Shown in pieces: positions 32,677 to 41,008 of a stretch of DNA of 64,000 bases. Numbering within the stretch: position 1 is the stretch's first letter; each line of letters begins with the position of its first letter. Below the pieces are notes generated by a model. The model made no database searches. It was given only the letters and a program-made list of their open reading frames with translations, and was not told the DNA's origin. The stretch is from NCBI GenBank assembly GCA_963819715.1, contig CAWFXE010000002.1:1227023-1291022 (forward strand), given 5' to 3'. A program made the position numbers and the translations under genes. Source of the DNA: DASUPK01 sp963819715 (GTDB lineage: Bacteria; Actinomycetota; Thermoleophilia; Solirubrobacterales; 70-9).

Positions 32677-33306
32677 ATGCCCGCGTCGCTCGAGTTGGTC
32701 AAGATCGCGCTGCAGGCCTACAGCAATGGTGACTGCGAGATCGCCCTCGCCCTCGCCGATCCCCTCATTCGCTGGGACGAGCGGGCCTCCCGGACCGACG
32801 GCGACCTGGTTTGGAAGCACGAGGACGTCCAGCGCGCGATGCGCCGCTACCTCGACAGCTGGGAGACCTACCGCTTCGACGTGGAGGACATCGCCGAGGT
32901 CGGGCCCGGCAAGGTGGTTGTGATCTGCCGGGAGCAGGGCGAGCCCAAGGGGGGCGTCACGGTCGATCGCCGCTTCGGCGGGCTCTGGGTCGTGGAACAG
33001 GGAAAGATCGTCTCCTGGGTGACCTACCTGACGCCCAAGGAGGCAATCCGCGCGGCGAAGGAGCTGCTGGGCGGCAAGCTCGAGCAGGATCAGGTCAAGA
33101 GGACGACCGGCCCGGCTGCAGCCCCGGCGCCGCCCGAACAGGCACCCGCACCAGAGCCGGCGCCCGCCGCGGAGCCGGCTCCGCCCGTCGAGCAGTCAGG
33201 GACCGAGCGCCCCCGCAAGAAGGCGCTGACCAAGAGCGAGGAGCAGAAGCGGGCCGCGCGTGCCCGCGCGAAGCTCCGCCGCCGCGCGTCGCGCCAGACG
33301 GCTTAG
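32677..33306 (+). CDS. NTF2-like protein with disordered Ala/Pro and basic tail
   Basis: 209 residues. Residues 1-~130 are SnoaL/NTF2-like (LELVKIALQAYSNGDCEIAL, RYLDSWETYRFDVEDIAEVG, RRFGGLWVVEQGKIVSWVTY). The rest is a linker of alternating Ala, Pro and Glu, then a basic tail (RPRKKALTKSEEQKRAARAR and more), which could bind nucleic acid or another polyanion. TACTGT lies 6 bases before ATG. It ends overlapping sucD on the other strand by 4 bases. Role unknown. Confidence 0.72.
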   Translation: MPASLELVKIALQAYSNGDCEIALALADPLIRWDERASRTDGDLVWKHEDVQRAMRRYLDSWETYRFDVEDIAEVGPGKVVVICREQGEPKGGVTVDRRFGGLWVVEQGKIVSWVTYLTPKEAIRAAKELLGGKLEQDQVKRTTGPAAAPAPPEQAPAPEPAPAAEPAPPVEQSGTERPRKKALTKSEEQKRAARARAKLRRRASRQTA

Positions 33307-34187
33307 CCGGAGGCCTTCGCCCCGATTGTCTCGGCGGCGAGCTGGGCGGTCTCGGTCGGGCTCTTGCCGACGCGGATGCCCTGGGCCTCGAGGGCCTGCT
33401 TCTTGGCCTCGGCGGTGCCCGAGGAGCCGGAGATGATCGCCCCGGCGTGACCCATCTGCTTGCCGGGCGGAGCGGTGAAACCGGCGATGTAGGCGACGAC
33501 GGGCTTCGTGACGTTCTCGGCGATGAACTCGGCCGCGCGCTCCTCCGCATCGCCGCCGATCTCGCCGACCATGACGATCAGCTCGGTCTCGTCATCTGCC
33601 TCGAATAGGCGAAGAATGTCGATGAAGTCGGAGCCGACGATGGGGTCGCCGCCGATGCCGACGATCGAGGAGTTGCCAAGGCCGGCCTGCTTCAGCTCGT
33701 TGCCGATCTGGTAGGTCAGCGTTCCCGACTTGGAGACCACGCCGATCGAGCCCTGCTCGAAGAACTGGGCCGGGATGATCCCCACGTTCGCCTCGCCGGG
33801 GCTGAGGACGCCGGGGCAGTTGGGCCCGATCAGGCGGACGCCCGCGTCGCGGGCCTTCCAGTAGGTGGTGAGCATGTCGTGCACCGGAATGTGCTCGGTG
33901 ATCGCGATCACCGTGCCGATGCCGGCGTCGATCGCCTCGTTGATCGCCGCGGAGGCGAAGCGCGCGGGCACGAAGATCATCGAGGTGTTCGCACCCTGCT
34001 CGTCGACGGCCTCCTTGATCGTGTCGAAGATCGGGACGCCCTCGACGTCCTGGCCGCCCTTCTTCGGGGTGACGCCGGCGACCAAGTCGGTGCCGTAGTC
34101 CCGGTTGCGCATCCCGTGGAAGGTCCCCTCGCGGCCGGTCAGGCCTGAGATGACGAGCTTCGTGTCGTTGCCGACGATGATGCTCAT
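33303..34187 (-). CDS. sucD: Succinate-CoA ligase subunit alpha
   Basis: 294 residues. Catalyses succinyl-CoA + NDP + Pi to succinate + NTP in the TCA cycle with SucC. The CoA-binding Rossmann part has LVISGLTGREGTFHGMRNRD, then IAITEHIPVHDM and GPNCPGVLSPGEA; the phospho-histidine is in KQMGHAGAIISG. ATG 34187 lies in an ATGA overlap with the sucC stop, the usual sucCD coupling. Confidence 0.97.
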   Translation of the reverse strand: MSIIVGNDTKLVISGLTGREGTFHGMRNRDYGTDLVAGVTPKKGGQDVEGVPIFDTIKEAVDEQGANTSMIFVPARFASAAINEAIDAGIGTVIAITEHIPVHDMLTTYWKARDAGVRLIGPNCPGVLSPGEANVGIIPAQFFEQGSIGVVSKSGTLTYQIGNELKQAGLGNSSIVGIGGDPIVGSDFIDILRLFEADDETELIVMVGEIGGDAEERAAEFIAENVTKPVVAYIAGFTAPPGKQMGHAGAIISGSSGTAEAKKQALEAQGIRVGKSPTETAQLAAETIGAKASG

Positions 34188-35365
34188 GCGGTCCCCGCCA
34201 GCTCGACAACCTTCTCGGCGGCGCCCAGCATCGTCTTCTCGACGTGGAGGTCGGGAAGGTCGGCATCGGCCAGCAGGCCGAGGCCCTCCTCGGAGTTCGT
34301 CCCGTCGAGCCGGACGACAAACGGAACCTTCAGGTCGATCTGGCCCGAGGCCTCGATGATCCCCTTGGCGATCTCGTCGCACCGGGTGATGCCGCCGAAG
34401 ATGTTGAAGAGGATCGCGCGAACCTTCTCGTCGGAGGTGATCACGGTGAGCGCGTCGACGATGGCCTCGGCCTTTGAGCCGCCACCGGCGTCGAGGAAGT
34501 TCGCGGGCTCGCCGCCGGCCTGTGCGACGACGTCGAGCGTCGACATGCAGAGCCCGGCGCCGTTGCCGAGGATGCCGATGTCGCCGTCGAGCTTCACGTA
34601 GGTGAGCCCCTTCTCCTTCGCCATCCTCTCCTGGGGATCCTCGATGAAGCCCTCCTCGAGGTCGGCGAGGTCCTCATGCCGGAAGAGCGCCGAGTTGTCG
34701 ATGGTCACCTTCGCGTCGAGGGCGATCACATCGCCTGACTTGGTGACGACGAGAGGGTTGACCTCGATCAGCGTCGCGTCGGACTCGTTGAAGGCCGTGT
34801 GGAGCTCCACCAGCGCTTCCGCAGTCTTCGCCCGATATTCCTCCGGAACGCCCGCGTCGGCGACCAGTGCCGATGCCTGCGCTTCACCGAAGCCCTCCGA
34901 GGGCTCGACGTGGCGGCGGACCAGCGCGTCGGGATCCTTCTCGGCGATCTCCTCGACGTTCATGCCGCCCATCGTCGAGAGCATCGCCAGCAGCTTCTTT
35001 GCGGAGCGGTCGAGGATGATCGAGGCGTAGTACTCGGCCTCGATCTCCGAGGCGCCCTCGACCCAGACCTGGTGGACGGTGAAGGGCCCCTCGCCGCGCG
35101 GCCCGCGGATGTCCATGCCGAGAATCGCGTCGGCGTGCTGCTCGGCCTCGGCCTTGTCGGCGGCGACCTTGATGCCGCCCGCCTTGCCGCGCCCGCCGAT
35201 CTGCACCTGGGCCTTGATCACGCACGGATAGCCGATCTCCTCGGCCGCCGCGACGGCGTCCTCCACGGTGTCAGCGACCCGGCCCTCGGGAACGGGGACC
35301 CCGTGACCGGCGAACAGCTGCTTTCCCTGATACTCGAGCAGATCCAAGGCCGCGAGAGGGTACAT
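34184..35365 (-). CDS. sucC: Succinate-CoA ligase subunit beta
   Basis: 393 residues, normal for the family. ATP-grasp domain opens LLEYQGKQLFAGHGVPVPEG, then VIKAQVQIGGRGKAGGIKVA and LIEVNPLVVTKSGDVIALDAK (parts of residues ~190-215), with the C-terminal ligase domain FLDAGGGSKAEAIVDAL, FNIFGGITRCDEIAKGI and VRLDGTNSEEG. Pairs with sucD immediately downstream. In this window it also connects to the methylmalonyl-CoA mutase product succinyl-CoA. Confidence 0.97.
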   Translation of the reverse strand: MYPLAALDLLEYQGKQLFAGHGVPVPEGRVADTVEDAVAAAEEIGYPCVIKAQVQIGGRGKAGGIKVAADKAEAEQHADAILGMDIRGPRGEGPFTVHQVWVEGASEIEAEYYASIILDRSAKKLLAMLSTMGGMNVEEIAEKDPDALVRRHVEPSEGFGEAQASALVADAGVPEEYRAKTAEALVELHTAFNESDATLIEVNPLVVTKSGDVIALDAKVTIDNSALFRHEDLADLEEGFIEDPQERMAKEKGLTYVKLDGDIGILGNGAGLCMSTLDVVAQAGGEPANFLDAGGGSKAEAIVDALTVITSDEKVRAILFNIFGGITRCDEIAKGIIEASGQIDLKVPFVVRLDGTNSEEGLGLLADADLPDLHVEKTMLGAAEKVVELAGTA

Positions 35366-35437
35366 GAGCGACTGTCAGGCGCGCTGAGGGGGTCGGCAGC
35401 GGCCGAAACGACCAAGTTGCAATACTCCCGCGGCTCT

Positions 35438-36121
35438 ATGGCCCTTCCAAAGCTGAAAGACATCAAGTGGGTGACCACCGATTGCTACGGCACCCTGATC
35501 GACTGGGAGAAGGGGATCATGGACGCCTTCAAGCGGGAGGCCGACCGGGATGGCCTGACGATCGACGGCCCGGCTTTCCTGCAGAGCTTCTTCGAGAAGC
35601 AGGCCCAGATCATGTCCGGCTCCTACGAGCTCTACGCCGAGGTGCTGCGCCGAGCCGCGGTGCAGGCCGCCGAGGAGATCGACTGGACGATCGAGCCCTC
35701 GCGGGCGCAGTTCCTCCCTGACAGCGTGGCGTCGTGGCCCCCTTTTCGCGAGGCAAACGCCGCGCTTGACCGCCTCCGGGACCGGTACGAGATCGGGATC
35801 ATCTCCAACGTCGACGACAAGCTGCTGGGAATCTCGCGCCGCCACCTGCGCACCGACCTCGACCTGGTCGTCACCGCGCAGCAGGTCCGCAGCTATAAGC
35901 CCGACAACACCCACCTACGCGAGTGCGCTCGCCGCATCGGCGGCAAGAAGGGCTGGGTCCACATCGCCTCGGGCTACGAGACGGACGTCGGCCCGGCGCT
36001 GAAGCTGAACGTGCCGACCATCTGGGTGAACCGCCACGGCGAGAAGCTCGACGGCCGCAAGGCTCCCGATGCAACGGTGAAGAACATCCGCGAAGCCGCG
36101 GCGAAGCTCGGCGCGAAGTAG
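35438..36121 (+). CDS. Haloacid dehalogenase type II-like HAD hydrolase
   Basis: 227 residues. Motif I VTTDCYGTLIDWEKG (nucleophile Asp, with the Tyr-Gly-Thr typical of L-2-haloacid dehalogenases), IGIISNVDDKLLG, then VRSYKPDNTHLRECARRIG with the motif III Lys and SGYETDVGPALKLNVPTIWV with the motif IV acids. The classic dehalogenase has SxAYGDD-like residues in motif IV; here GYETDVG, so a phosphatase or dehalogenase of unknown substrate is equally possible. Divergent from sucC, convergent with accA by 4 bases. Confidence 0.85.
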   Translation: MALPKLKDIKWVTTDCYGTLIDWEKGIMDAFKREADRDGLTIDGPAFLQSFFEKQAQIMSGSYELYAEVLRRAAVQAAEEIDWTIEPSRAQFLPDSVASWPPFREANAALDRLRDRYEIGIISNVDDKLLGISRRHLRTDLDLVVTAQQVRSYKPDNTHLRECARRIGGKKGWVHIASGYETDVGPALKLNVPTIWVNRHGEKLDGRKAPDATVKNIREAAAKLGAK

Positions 36122-36125
36122 CGCT

Positions 36126-37895
36126 CTACTCGATCTTCGCCAGCAGATCGCCGGAGTTCACCGCGGCACCCTCCTTGGCGGCGAGCTGGGTGATCTTGCC
36201 CGACTTGTGGGCCGTGATCTCGTTCTCCATCTTCATCGCCTCGATCACGCAGACCAGATCGCCCTCGGAGACCTCCTGGCCCTCCTCGACCGGGACCTTG
36301 AAGACGTTGCCCTGGAGGGGCGAGACGAGATCGTCCCCGGAGGCGGAGCCGCCACTGCCGCCGGAGCGTTCGCGACGTGCGGGCTTCTTCAGAGCGGTGC
36401 CTCCTGCGGCTGTCGCGGCCGCCCCAACGGCCTCCCCGATCACCTTGACGTCGAAGAGCTTGCCCCCGACTTCGACCTGGTAGCTGCGCTCGGCCTTGCC
36501 GTCGGCGGCTGCCTCGTCGCCCGCCGGGGCCGGAGCGGCCTCGGGCGCCAGTGACTTCAGCCATTTCGGATCCTCGGTCAGGTCACGGCACGTCTCGCCC
36601 TTCGCCCACTGCTTGGTGGCGAGGAGCGTTTGGTGGAAGGGGATGAGAGTGGTCAGGCCCCCGATCTCGTACTCGCCCAGTGCCCGCAGCATCCGCGCCG
36701 TGGCCTTCTCGCGGTCGAGGTCCCAGACGATCAGCTTGGCGAACATCGGGTCGTACATCGGTGTGACCTCGGAGCCCGCCTCGACGCCCGAGTCCACCCG
36801 GACACCGGGTCCCGCCGGCTCGCGGTAGGTGGTGATGCGGCCGGGTGCTGGGGCGAACTTCTTGTGTGCCGCCTCGGCGTTGATCCGGCACTCGATCGCG
36901 TGCCCGCGCAGCTCGACCTCCTCCTGGGAGATTGAAAGCTCCTCGCCGGCGGCGACCCGGACCTGCTCCCGCACGATGTCGAAGCCCGTGACCATTTCGG
37001 TGACGCAGTGCTCGACCTGGACGCGTGTGTTCATCTCCAGGAAGAAGTAGTCGTCGCCGACCTGCAGGCCTTCGACGGTACCCGCGGAGCGGTAGCCGAC
37101 CGCGGCGGCGGCGTCCGTGGCGATCTTGCCGATCCTCTCCCGCATCTCCTCGTCGACCTGAGGGCCGGGCGCCTCCTCGATCAGCTTCTGATGCCGGCGC
37201 TGGATCGAGCAGTCGCGCTCGCCGAGGTGGATCACGTTGCCCTTGGCGTCCGCCAGCACCTGGACTTCCACGTGGCGGGGATCCTCCAGGTAGCGCTCGA
37301 GATAGACGGTCGGGTCGCTGAAGAACTTCTCGCCCTCGCGGGAGGCGCCCTCGAAGGCGTCCTCGATCTCGTCCTCGGACATCGCGACGCGGAAGCCCTT
37401 CCCTCCGCCGCCGCCGGCCGCCTTGCAGGCGATCGGGTAGCCGATCTCATTGGCCTGCTTCTTGGCCGCGGCGACGTCCTTCACCGGCGCAGTGCCGCCC
37501 GGCACGATCGGAACGCCCGCCTTCTGCATGATCTGCCGCGCCTCGGTCTTGGAGCCCATCGCCTCGATCGCCTTCGGGGGCGGCCCGATCCAGGTGAGCT
37601 TCGCCTTCTCGACCGCCGCCGCAAACGGGGCGTTCTCGGCCAGAAAGCCGTAGCCGGGATGGATCGCCTCGGCGCCCGAGGTCGAGGCGACCTCGAGGAT
37701 CTTCTTCACGTTCAGATAGCTCTCGGCCGGAACCGCCGGACCGAGCAGGAAGGCCTCGTCGGCCTCGCGCACGTGAGGGGCGTCGCGCTCGATCTCCGAA
37801 TAGACGGCGACCGAGCCGATCCCCATCTCACGCAGGGCGCGGGCGACGCGGATGGAGATCTCGCCGCGGTTTGCGATCAGGACTTTCTCGAACAC
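36126..37895 (-). CDS. accA3: Acyl-CoA carboxylase alpha chain (biotin carboxylase + BCCP)
   Basis: 589 residues from GTG. The biotin-carboxylase part covers residues 1-~445: VLIANRGEISIRVARALRE, ATP-grasp loop KAAGGGGGKGFRVA, ERDCSIQRRHQKLIEEAPG, EMNTRVQVEHCVTE. The last ~75 residues are the biotin carrier with EAMKMENEITAH holding the biotinylated Lys, after a Gly/Ser linker. This is the AccA1/A3/PccA layout of actinobacteria, which works with separate beta chains such as the gene at 48741. Substrate could be acetyl- or propionyl-CoA. TACTCT lies 6 bases before GTG. Confidence 0.93.
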   Translation of the reverse strand: MFEKVLIANRGEISIRVARALREMGIGSVAVYSEIERDAPHVREADEAFLLGPAVPAESYLNVKKILEVASTSGAEAIHPGYGFLAENAPFAAAVEKAKLTWIGPPPKAIEAMGSKTEARQIMQKAGVPIVPGGTAPVKDVAAAKKQANEIGYPIACKAAGGGGGKGFRVAMSEDEIEDAFEGASREGEKFFSDPTVYLERYLEDPRHVEVQVLADAKGNVIHLGERDCSIQRRHQKLIEEAPGPQVDEEMRERIGKIATDAAAAVGYRSAGTVEGLQVGDDYFFLEMNTRVQVEHCVTEMVTGFDIVREQVRVAAGEELSISQEEVELRGHAIECRINAEAAHKKFAPAPGRITTYREPAGPGVRVDSGVEAGSEVTPMYDPMFAKLIVWDLDREKATARMLRALGEYEIGGLTTLIPFHQTLLATKQWAKGETCRDLTEDPKWLKSLAPEAAPAPAGDEAAADGKAERSYQVEVGGKLFDVKVIGEAVGAAATAAGGTALKKPARRERSGGSGGSASGDDLVSPLQGNVFKVPVEEGQEVSEGDLVCVIEAMKMENEITAHKSGKITQLAAKEGAAVNSGDLLAKIE

Positions 37896-38054
37896 GGCGG
37901 GAGAGTATTGCGGGAAAGGCGCGGTCTCGGCGTTGCGGAGAAATGTGGTTGCGCGAGAGCCACGAACACGACAAGGTGCGCGGATGTGACCGACTGCACG
38001 AGGCGGCTATCGACCCGGGAGCCAGGCTGCTGCGAATCAGATACGGACGGCCGA

Positions 38055-38457
38055 TCCCGCCGGCGCTGACCTCAACCAGTCCGGCTTCACCGGCCAACGA
38101 CAACGCTCCTCGGGTCATTGGCGCCGCACAGTTCGCGCCCATGGTCAGCGTCTACACCGATTCCGACTGCCACAACCTGGTCGCCACGGGGACATCGGGT
38201 GAGCTGAGCACGAGCGGCATTCCGGTGCCGGTGCCCGACAACAGCTCGATCAACCTTTACGCGAGGGACAGCGTAGGCAGCCAGAACTCCGGATGCTCTT
38301 CGCAGCCTCTCAACTATCTCGAGAGCAATCCCCCGCTGGTAGGCACGCGAAGCACATCAAACTGAAGGCCCTCCGACGCAGGTGCGCGACGAAGTTCCGG
38401 GGCAAGGCGCGCAAAGAGTGCTTCCGCCGCGCGAAGCGAAAGGCGCGAATGAACTAG
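38055..38457 (+). pseudogene. 3' remnant of a large surface protein (Ig-like repeat plus basic tail)
   Basis: The frame holding PPALTSTSPASPANDNAPRV, SVYTDSDCHNLVATGTSGEL, GIPVPVPDNSSINLYARDS and NSGCSSQ matches one repeat of extracellular Ig-like repeats seen in actinobacterial surface proteins. That frame stops at 38365, but a second frame continues directly with LKALRRRCATKFRGKARKE and CFRRAKRKARMN to a stop at 38455-38457, a Cys/Arg/Lys-rich C-terminus. So the piece is frameshifted near 38340 and lacks any start or signal peptide. It is most likely the tail of a lost gene. Its TAG shares CTAG with the convergent TSUP stop. Confidence 0.6.
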
Positions 38458-39473
38458 TCCCTGACGGTGGTGGCGGCCGATCTCGCCCGTCCCCGGGCCT
38501 GGGCAGCGAGCGCGGCCTCGACCGCTTGATGTCGCTCGATGTCGTCGCCCTGCGCGGCTACGAGAGCGGCGCGCTGCAGCCACTCCTGCTCCTCGGGGTC
38601 CTGTTCGACCTCCTTGCGGAGCGCGATCTGGACGGCGAACAGTGCACCGATGGCGAGAGCCGCAGCGGCGACGACCCACGGCACCAGGTCGGTGTTCGCC
38701 TTGTTCATGATCGTGATGCCGGCACCGATCAGCACGATGCCGAGGGCGTAGCGAAGGGCGCCCTGGGGCCACTTCACGGAGAGGTTCGATCCGAGGATCA
38801 CGCCCGGCACGGAGCCGACGATGATGTTGGCTGCCAGGCCGAAGTCGACGTTGCCACCGATGATGTGCGCGACGGACGCCGCCCAGAGAAGGATCGCGGC
38901 GTGGACCACGTCGGTGCCGACGACCCGCTGAGGCTTGAGCCGGTAGACGGCGATCAGCATGATCCCGATCAGCGTTCCGCTGCCGGCGGAGCTGAGGCCG
39001 ATGATGAAACCCGTGGTGGCGCCGATCGCGACTGCCGCGACCTTGTGGCGGGTGTGCATCTCGAAGCTGTCGCGCTCCTCGATCTTGTTGGCGAGGAAGA
39101 GGCTCCGGAGGAGGGTGGCGGCGCCGACCACCAGCAGGCAGCCGGCCAGGATCGCGAAGACGGTCTCGTCGAGGTTGTCGCCGAGCTGGCGCTTGAGGTA
39201 GTCGAGGAACCAGACGCCCGCCAGAGCGGACGGGACGCTGCCCGCCGCCATCCAGTAGACGAGCGGCATGTAGACGGTCTTCAGCTTCAGGTGCCGCCAG
39301 GTACCGGCGGTCTTGGTGACCGCCGCGTAGAAGATGTCGGTGCCGATGGCCGTGGTCGGCTGGATTCCGAACACGAGCACGAGGAGCGGCGTCATCAGGG
39401 AGCCGCCGCCCATCCCGGTCATGCCGACCAGGAAGCCCACGCCGAGTCCGAAGAAGATGATTGCTGGATCCAT
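38454..39473 (-). CDS. TSUP-family permease (TauE/SafE)
   Basis: 339 residues with about eight hydrophobic helices. The two TSUP half-repeats are visible: FFGLGVGFLVGMTGMGGGSL MTPLL near the N-terminus, and AIGATTGFIIGLSSAGSGTL with KPQRVVGTDVVHAAILL in the second half. TSUP members move sulfite, sulfate, thiosulfate, taurine or sulfoacetate. Because the Rrf2 gene and sat/cysC/cysH/sir lie next to it, a sulfur oxyanion is the best guess. The C-terminal ~50 residues are a cytosolic Ala/Glu/Gln-rich extension. ATG 39473 has no Shine-Dalgarno and follows a structured 150-base leader. Confidence 0.87.
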   Translation of the reverse strand: MDPAIIFFGLGVGFLVGMTGMGGGSLMTPLLVLVFGIQPTTAIGTDIFYAAVTKTAGTWRHLKLKTVYMPLVYWMAAGSVPSALAGVWFLDYLKRQLGDNLDETVFAILAGCLLVVGAATLLRSLFLANKIEERDSFEMHTRHKVAAVAIGATTGFIIGLSSAGSGTLIGIMLIAVYRLKPQRVVGTDVVHAAILLWAASVAHIIGGNVDFGLAANIIVGSVPGVILGSNLSVKWPQGALRYALGIVLIGAGITIMNKANTDLVPWVVAAAALAIGALFAVQIALRKEVEQDPEEQEWLQRAALVAAQGDDIERHQAVEAALAAQARGRARSAATTVRD

Positions 39474-39625
39474 TTGTCTGTCAGGGGAGACGGCGATTGG
39501 ATGAAACCGCTTCCCCACCTTGTTCCCTTTCTTGACCGAAAGGGTCCTAAAGGAAGGCGGCACCATAGCGGACGGCACCTTTTCCCCCTAATAGCTGGGG
39601 TTTCTAGTGCGAGATGGTGCAAGCG
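39474..39625 (-). promoter_or_regulatory. Structured leader of the TSUP gene
   Basis: Between the 97-bp repeat and ATG 39473. It contains the perfect hairpin CCCTTTC-N6-GAAAGGG (39525-39544), two GGTGCC copies in the minus-strand reading and a run of purines before the start. I compared it by eye with SAM-I, SAM-II, SAM-IV, SAH and guanidine riboswitch consensus features and saw no match. It may hold the promoter, a regulatory RNA, or both. Confidence 0.3.
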
Positions 39626-39722
39626 GGCTTCGCCATCAGATCGCGGCCACAAGCGGCCGCCCCTCATAAGTCGCTACGGGCTTCGCCGTCCGCTCCGAAG
39701 TGGAGCGGCCGGGTGGCCGCTA
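39626..39722. repeat. 97-bp interspersed repeat, copy 2
   Basis: Second copy of the element at 15508-15604, same orientation and length, about six differences. All three internal stem candidates are kept (GCGGCC...GGCCGC, CGCTCC-gaagt-GGAGCG, GGCC-gggt-GGCC). The right end again coincides exactly with the TAG stop codon of the adjacent minus-strand gene, here the Rrf2 regulator. Confidence 0.85.
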
Positions 39723-40175
39723 ACGCGTTATGCGAGCGCCATCGTCCTCGGTGAGCTCGAGGACGTCGGCGGGGATCTTGCCGTCGCGGAGGTCGGCGAT
39801 CGTCACGTGCTCCAGCACGCGCCGCAGCGAGGCTCGGACGGCGATCCAGACTTCGCTGAGCTGCTCGGCGTTGCCCGGATACTTGGTCTGCTCCGGCGCC
39901 TGGTCCTGGATGTTGGCCAGCGGTCCCTCGACCGCGCGGATTACGTTCGCCAGAGTGATCGCCTCCGGAGGCTGAGCGAGCCAGTAGCCGCCGCGGGCGC
40001 CGCGCCGCGCCCGCACCAGGCGCGCGTGCTTCAGCTCGAGCAGGATGTGCTCGAGGAACTGAAGCGGGATGCCCTGCGCCTCGGCCAGCTTCTCGCCCTT
40101 GACGGGCTCGTCGCCGGCCGCTGCCATTTCGACCGCGGCTCGGACGGCGTAATCGGCTTTGGCGGAGATCCTCAT
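39720..40175 (-). CDS. Rrf2-family regulator without Fe-S cysteines (CymR-like)
   Basis: 151 residues. MRISAKADYAVRAAVEMA opens the winged helix; QGIPLQFLEHILLELKHARL and RGARGGYWLAQPPEAITLANV are the recognition and wing segments of Rrf2 proteins. There is no cysteine in the whole protein, so it cannot hold the cluster used by IscR, NsrR or RirA; CymR, the cysteine-metabolism repressor acting with CysK, is the best-known cluster-free member. Position beside TSUP and the sulfate-assimilation genes supports a sulfur role, by inference. Its ATG is 14 bp from the divergent PHP gene; its stop is supplied by the 97-bp repeat. Confidence 0.85.
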   Translation of the reverse strand: MRISAKADYAVRAAVEMAAAGDEPVKGEKLAEAQGIPLQFLEHILLELKHARLVRARRGARGGYWLAQPPEAITLANVIRAVEGPLANIQDQAPEQTKYPGNAEQLSEVWIAVRASLRRVLEHVTIADLRDGKIPADVLELTEDDGARITR

Positions 40176-40189
40176 ATGCTCACCCGCCG

Positions 40190-41008
40190 ATGATGGACCT
40201 TCAGAGCCATTCGACGTACTCCGACGGAGAGCTGCCGCCCGCCGAGGTGGTGGCGGCCGCCGTGGAGGGCGGCGTCACGACGCTGGCTCTCACCGACCAC
40301 GACGCCGTCGACGGTGTGGCGGAGGCGAGCGAGGCAGCGAGCGCGGCGGGCATCGTGCTTGTCCCGGCGGCGGAGATGTCGTGTGTGCACGGCTCGATCG
40401 ATGACATGCACATGCTGGGCTACTGGGTGGACACGACTGCGATGGCTCCCGCCTGCGAGCGGGCACAGCGCGAGCGCGTCACCCGCGCCCAGGAGATCGT
40501 CGAGCGCCTCAACGCCCAGGGAGTCCCCGTCAGCTTCGAGGACGCGATCGCCCAGGCGGGAGAGGCCTCCTCGGTCGGCCGCCCGCACATCGCCAAGGCC
40601 GCCGGCGTCAAGCCGGACGGGATGAGCGCGTTCTTCGAGGAGTGGCTGATCCCCGGCGCGAAGGCCTTTGTGTCCCGGAGCTGGCCGGACGCGGCGGAGG
40701 CGACCGAGATCATCCACGGGGCTGGCGGCTCGACCGTCCTCGCCCATCCGTTCTGGGACATGGACGATCCCAACGAGGTTGCCGCGCTGATCGACGACCT
40801 CGACCTGGACGGGGTCGAGTGCTTCTACCCGGCCCACGACCGGGCGCAGACGAAGTTCCTGCTGGACGTCTGCAGGGATCGAGGGCTTGCGGCGACCGCT
40901 TCGTCTGACTTTCACGGCCCCAACCACAAGATGTTCGACTCCTTCTTGAGCTATCCGACTTACGAGCTCGGGGAACCCGAGCTCCCTCCCAGGCGCGACT
41001 CCGCCTAG
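40190..41008 (+). CDS. PHP-domain phosphoesterase, YciV/TrpH type
   Basis: 272 residues. Metal-site motifs: LQSHSTYSDGELPPAEVV (His-x-His), ALTDHDAVDGV (Asp-His), VPAAEMSC (Glu), GRPHIAKA, TVLAHPFWD and SSDFHGPNH. These match the YciV/TrpH branch, whose characterised members are 3',5'-nucleoside bisphosphate phosphatases (PAP to AMP) and 5'-3' RNA exonucleases. Removal of PAP would make sense only if PAPS is consumed; CysC next door makes PAPS. TATGCT (40175-40180) overlaps the Rrf2 start codon and lies 9 bases before ATG 40190. Confidence 0.87.
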   Translation: MMDLQSHSTYSDGELPPAEVVAAAVEGGVTTLALTDHDAVDGVAEASEAASAAGIVLVPAAEMSCVHGSIDDMHMLGYWVDTTAMAPACERAQRERVTRAQEIVERLNAQGVPVSFEDAIAQAGEASSVGRPHIAKAAGVKPDGMSAFFEEWLIPGAKAFVSRSWPDAAEATEIIHGAGGSTVLAHPFWDMDDPNEVAALIDDLDLDGVECFYPAHDRAQTKFLLDVCRDRGLAATASSDFHGPNHKMFDSFLSYPTYELGEPELPPRRDSA

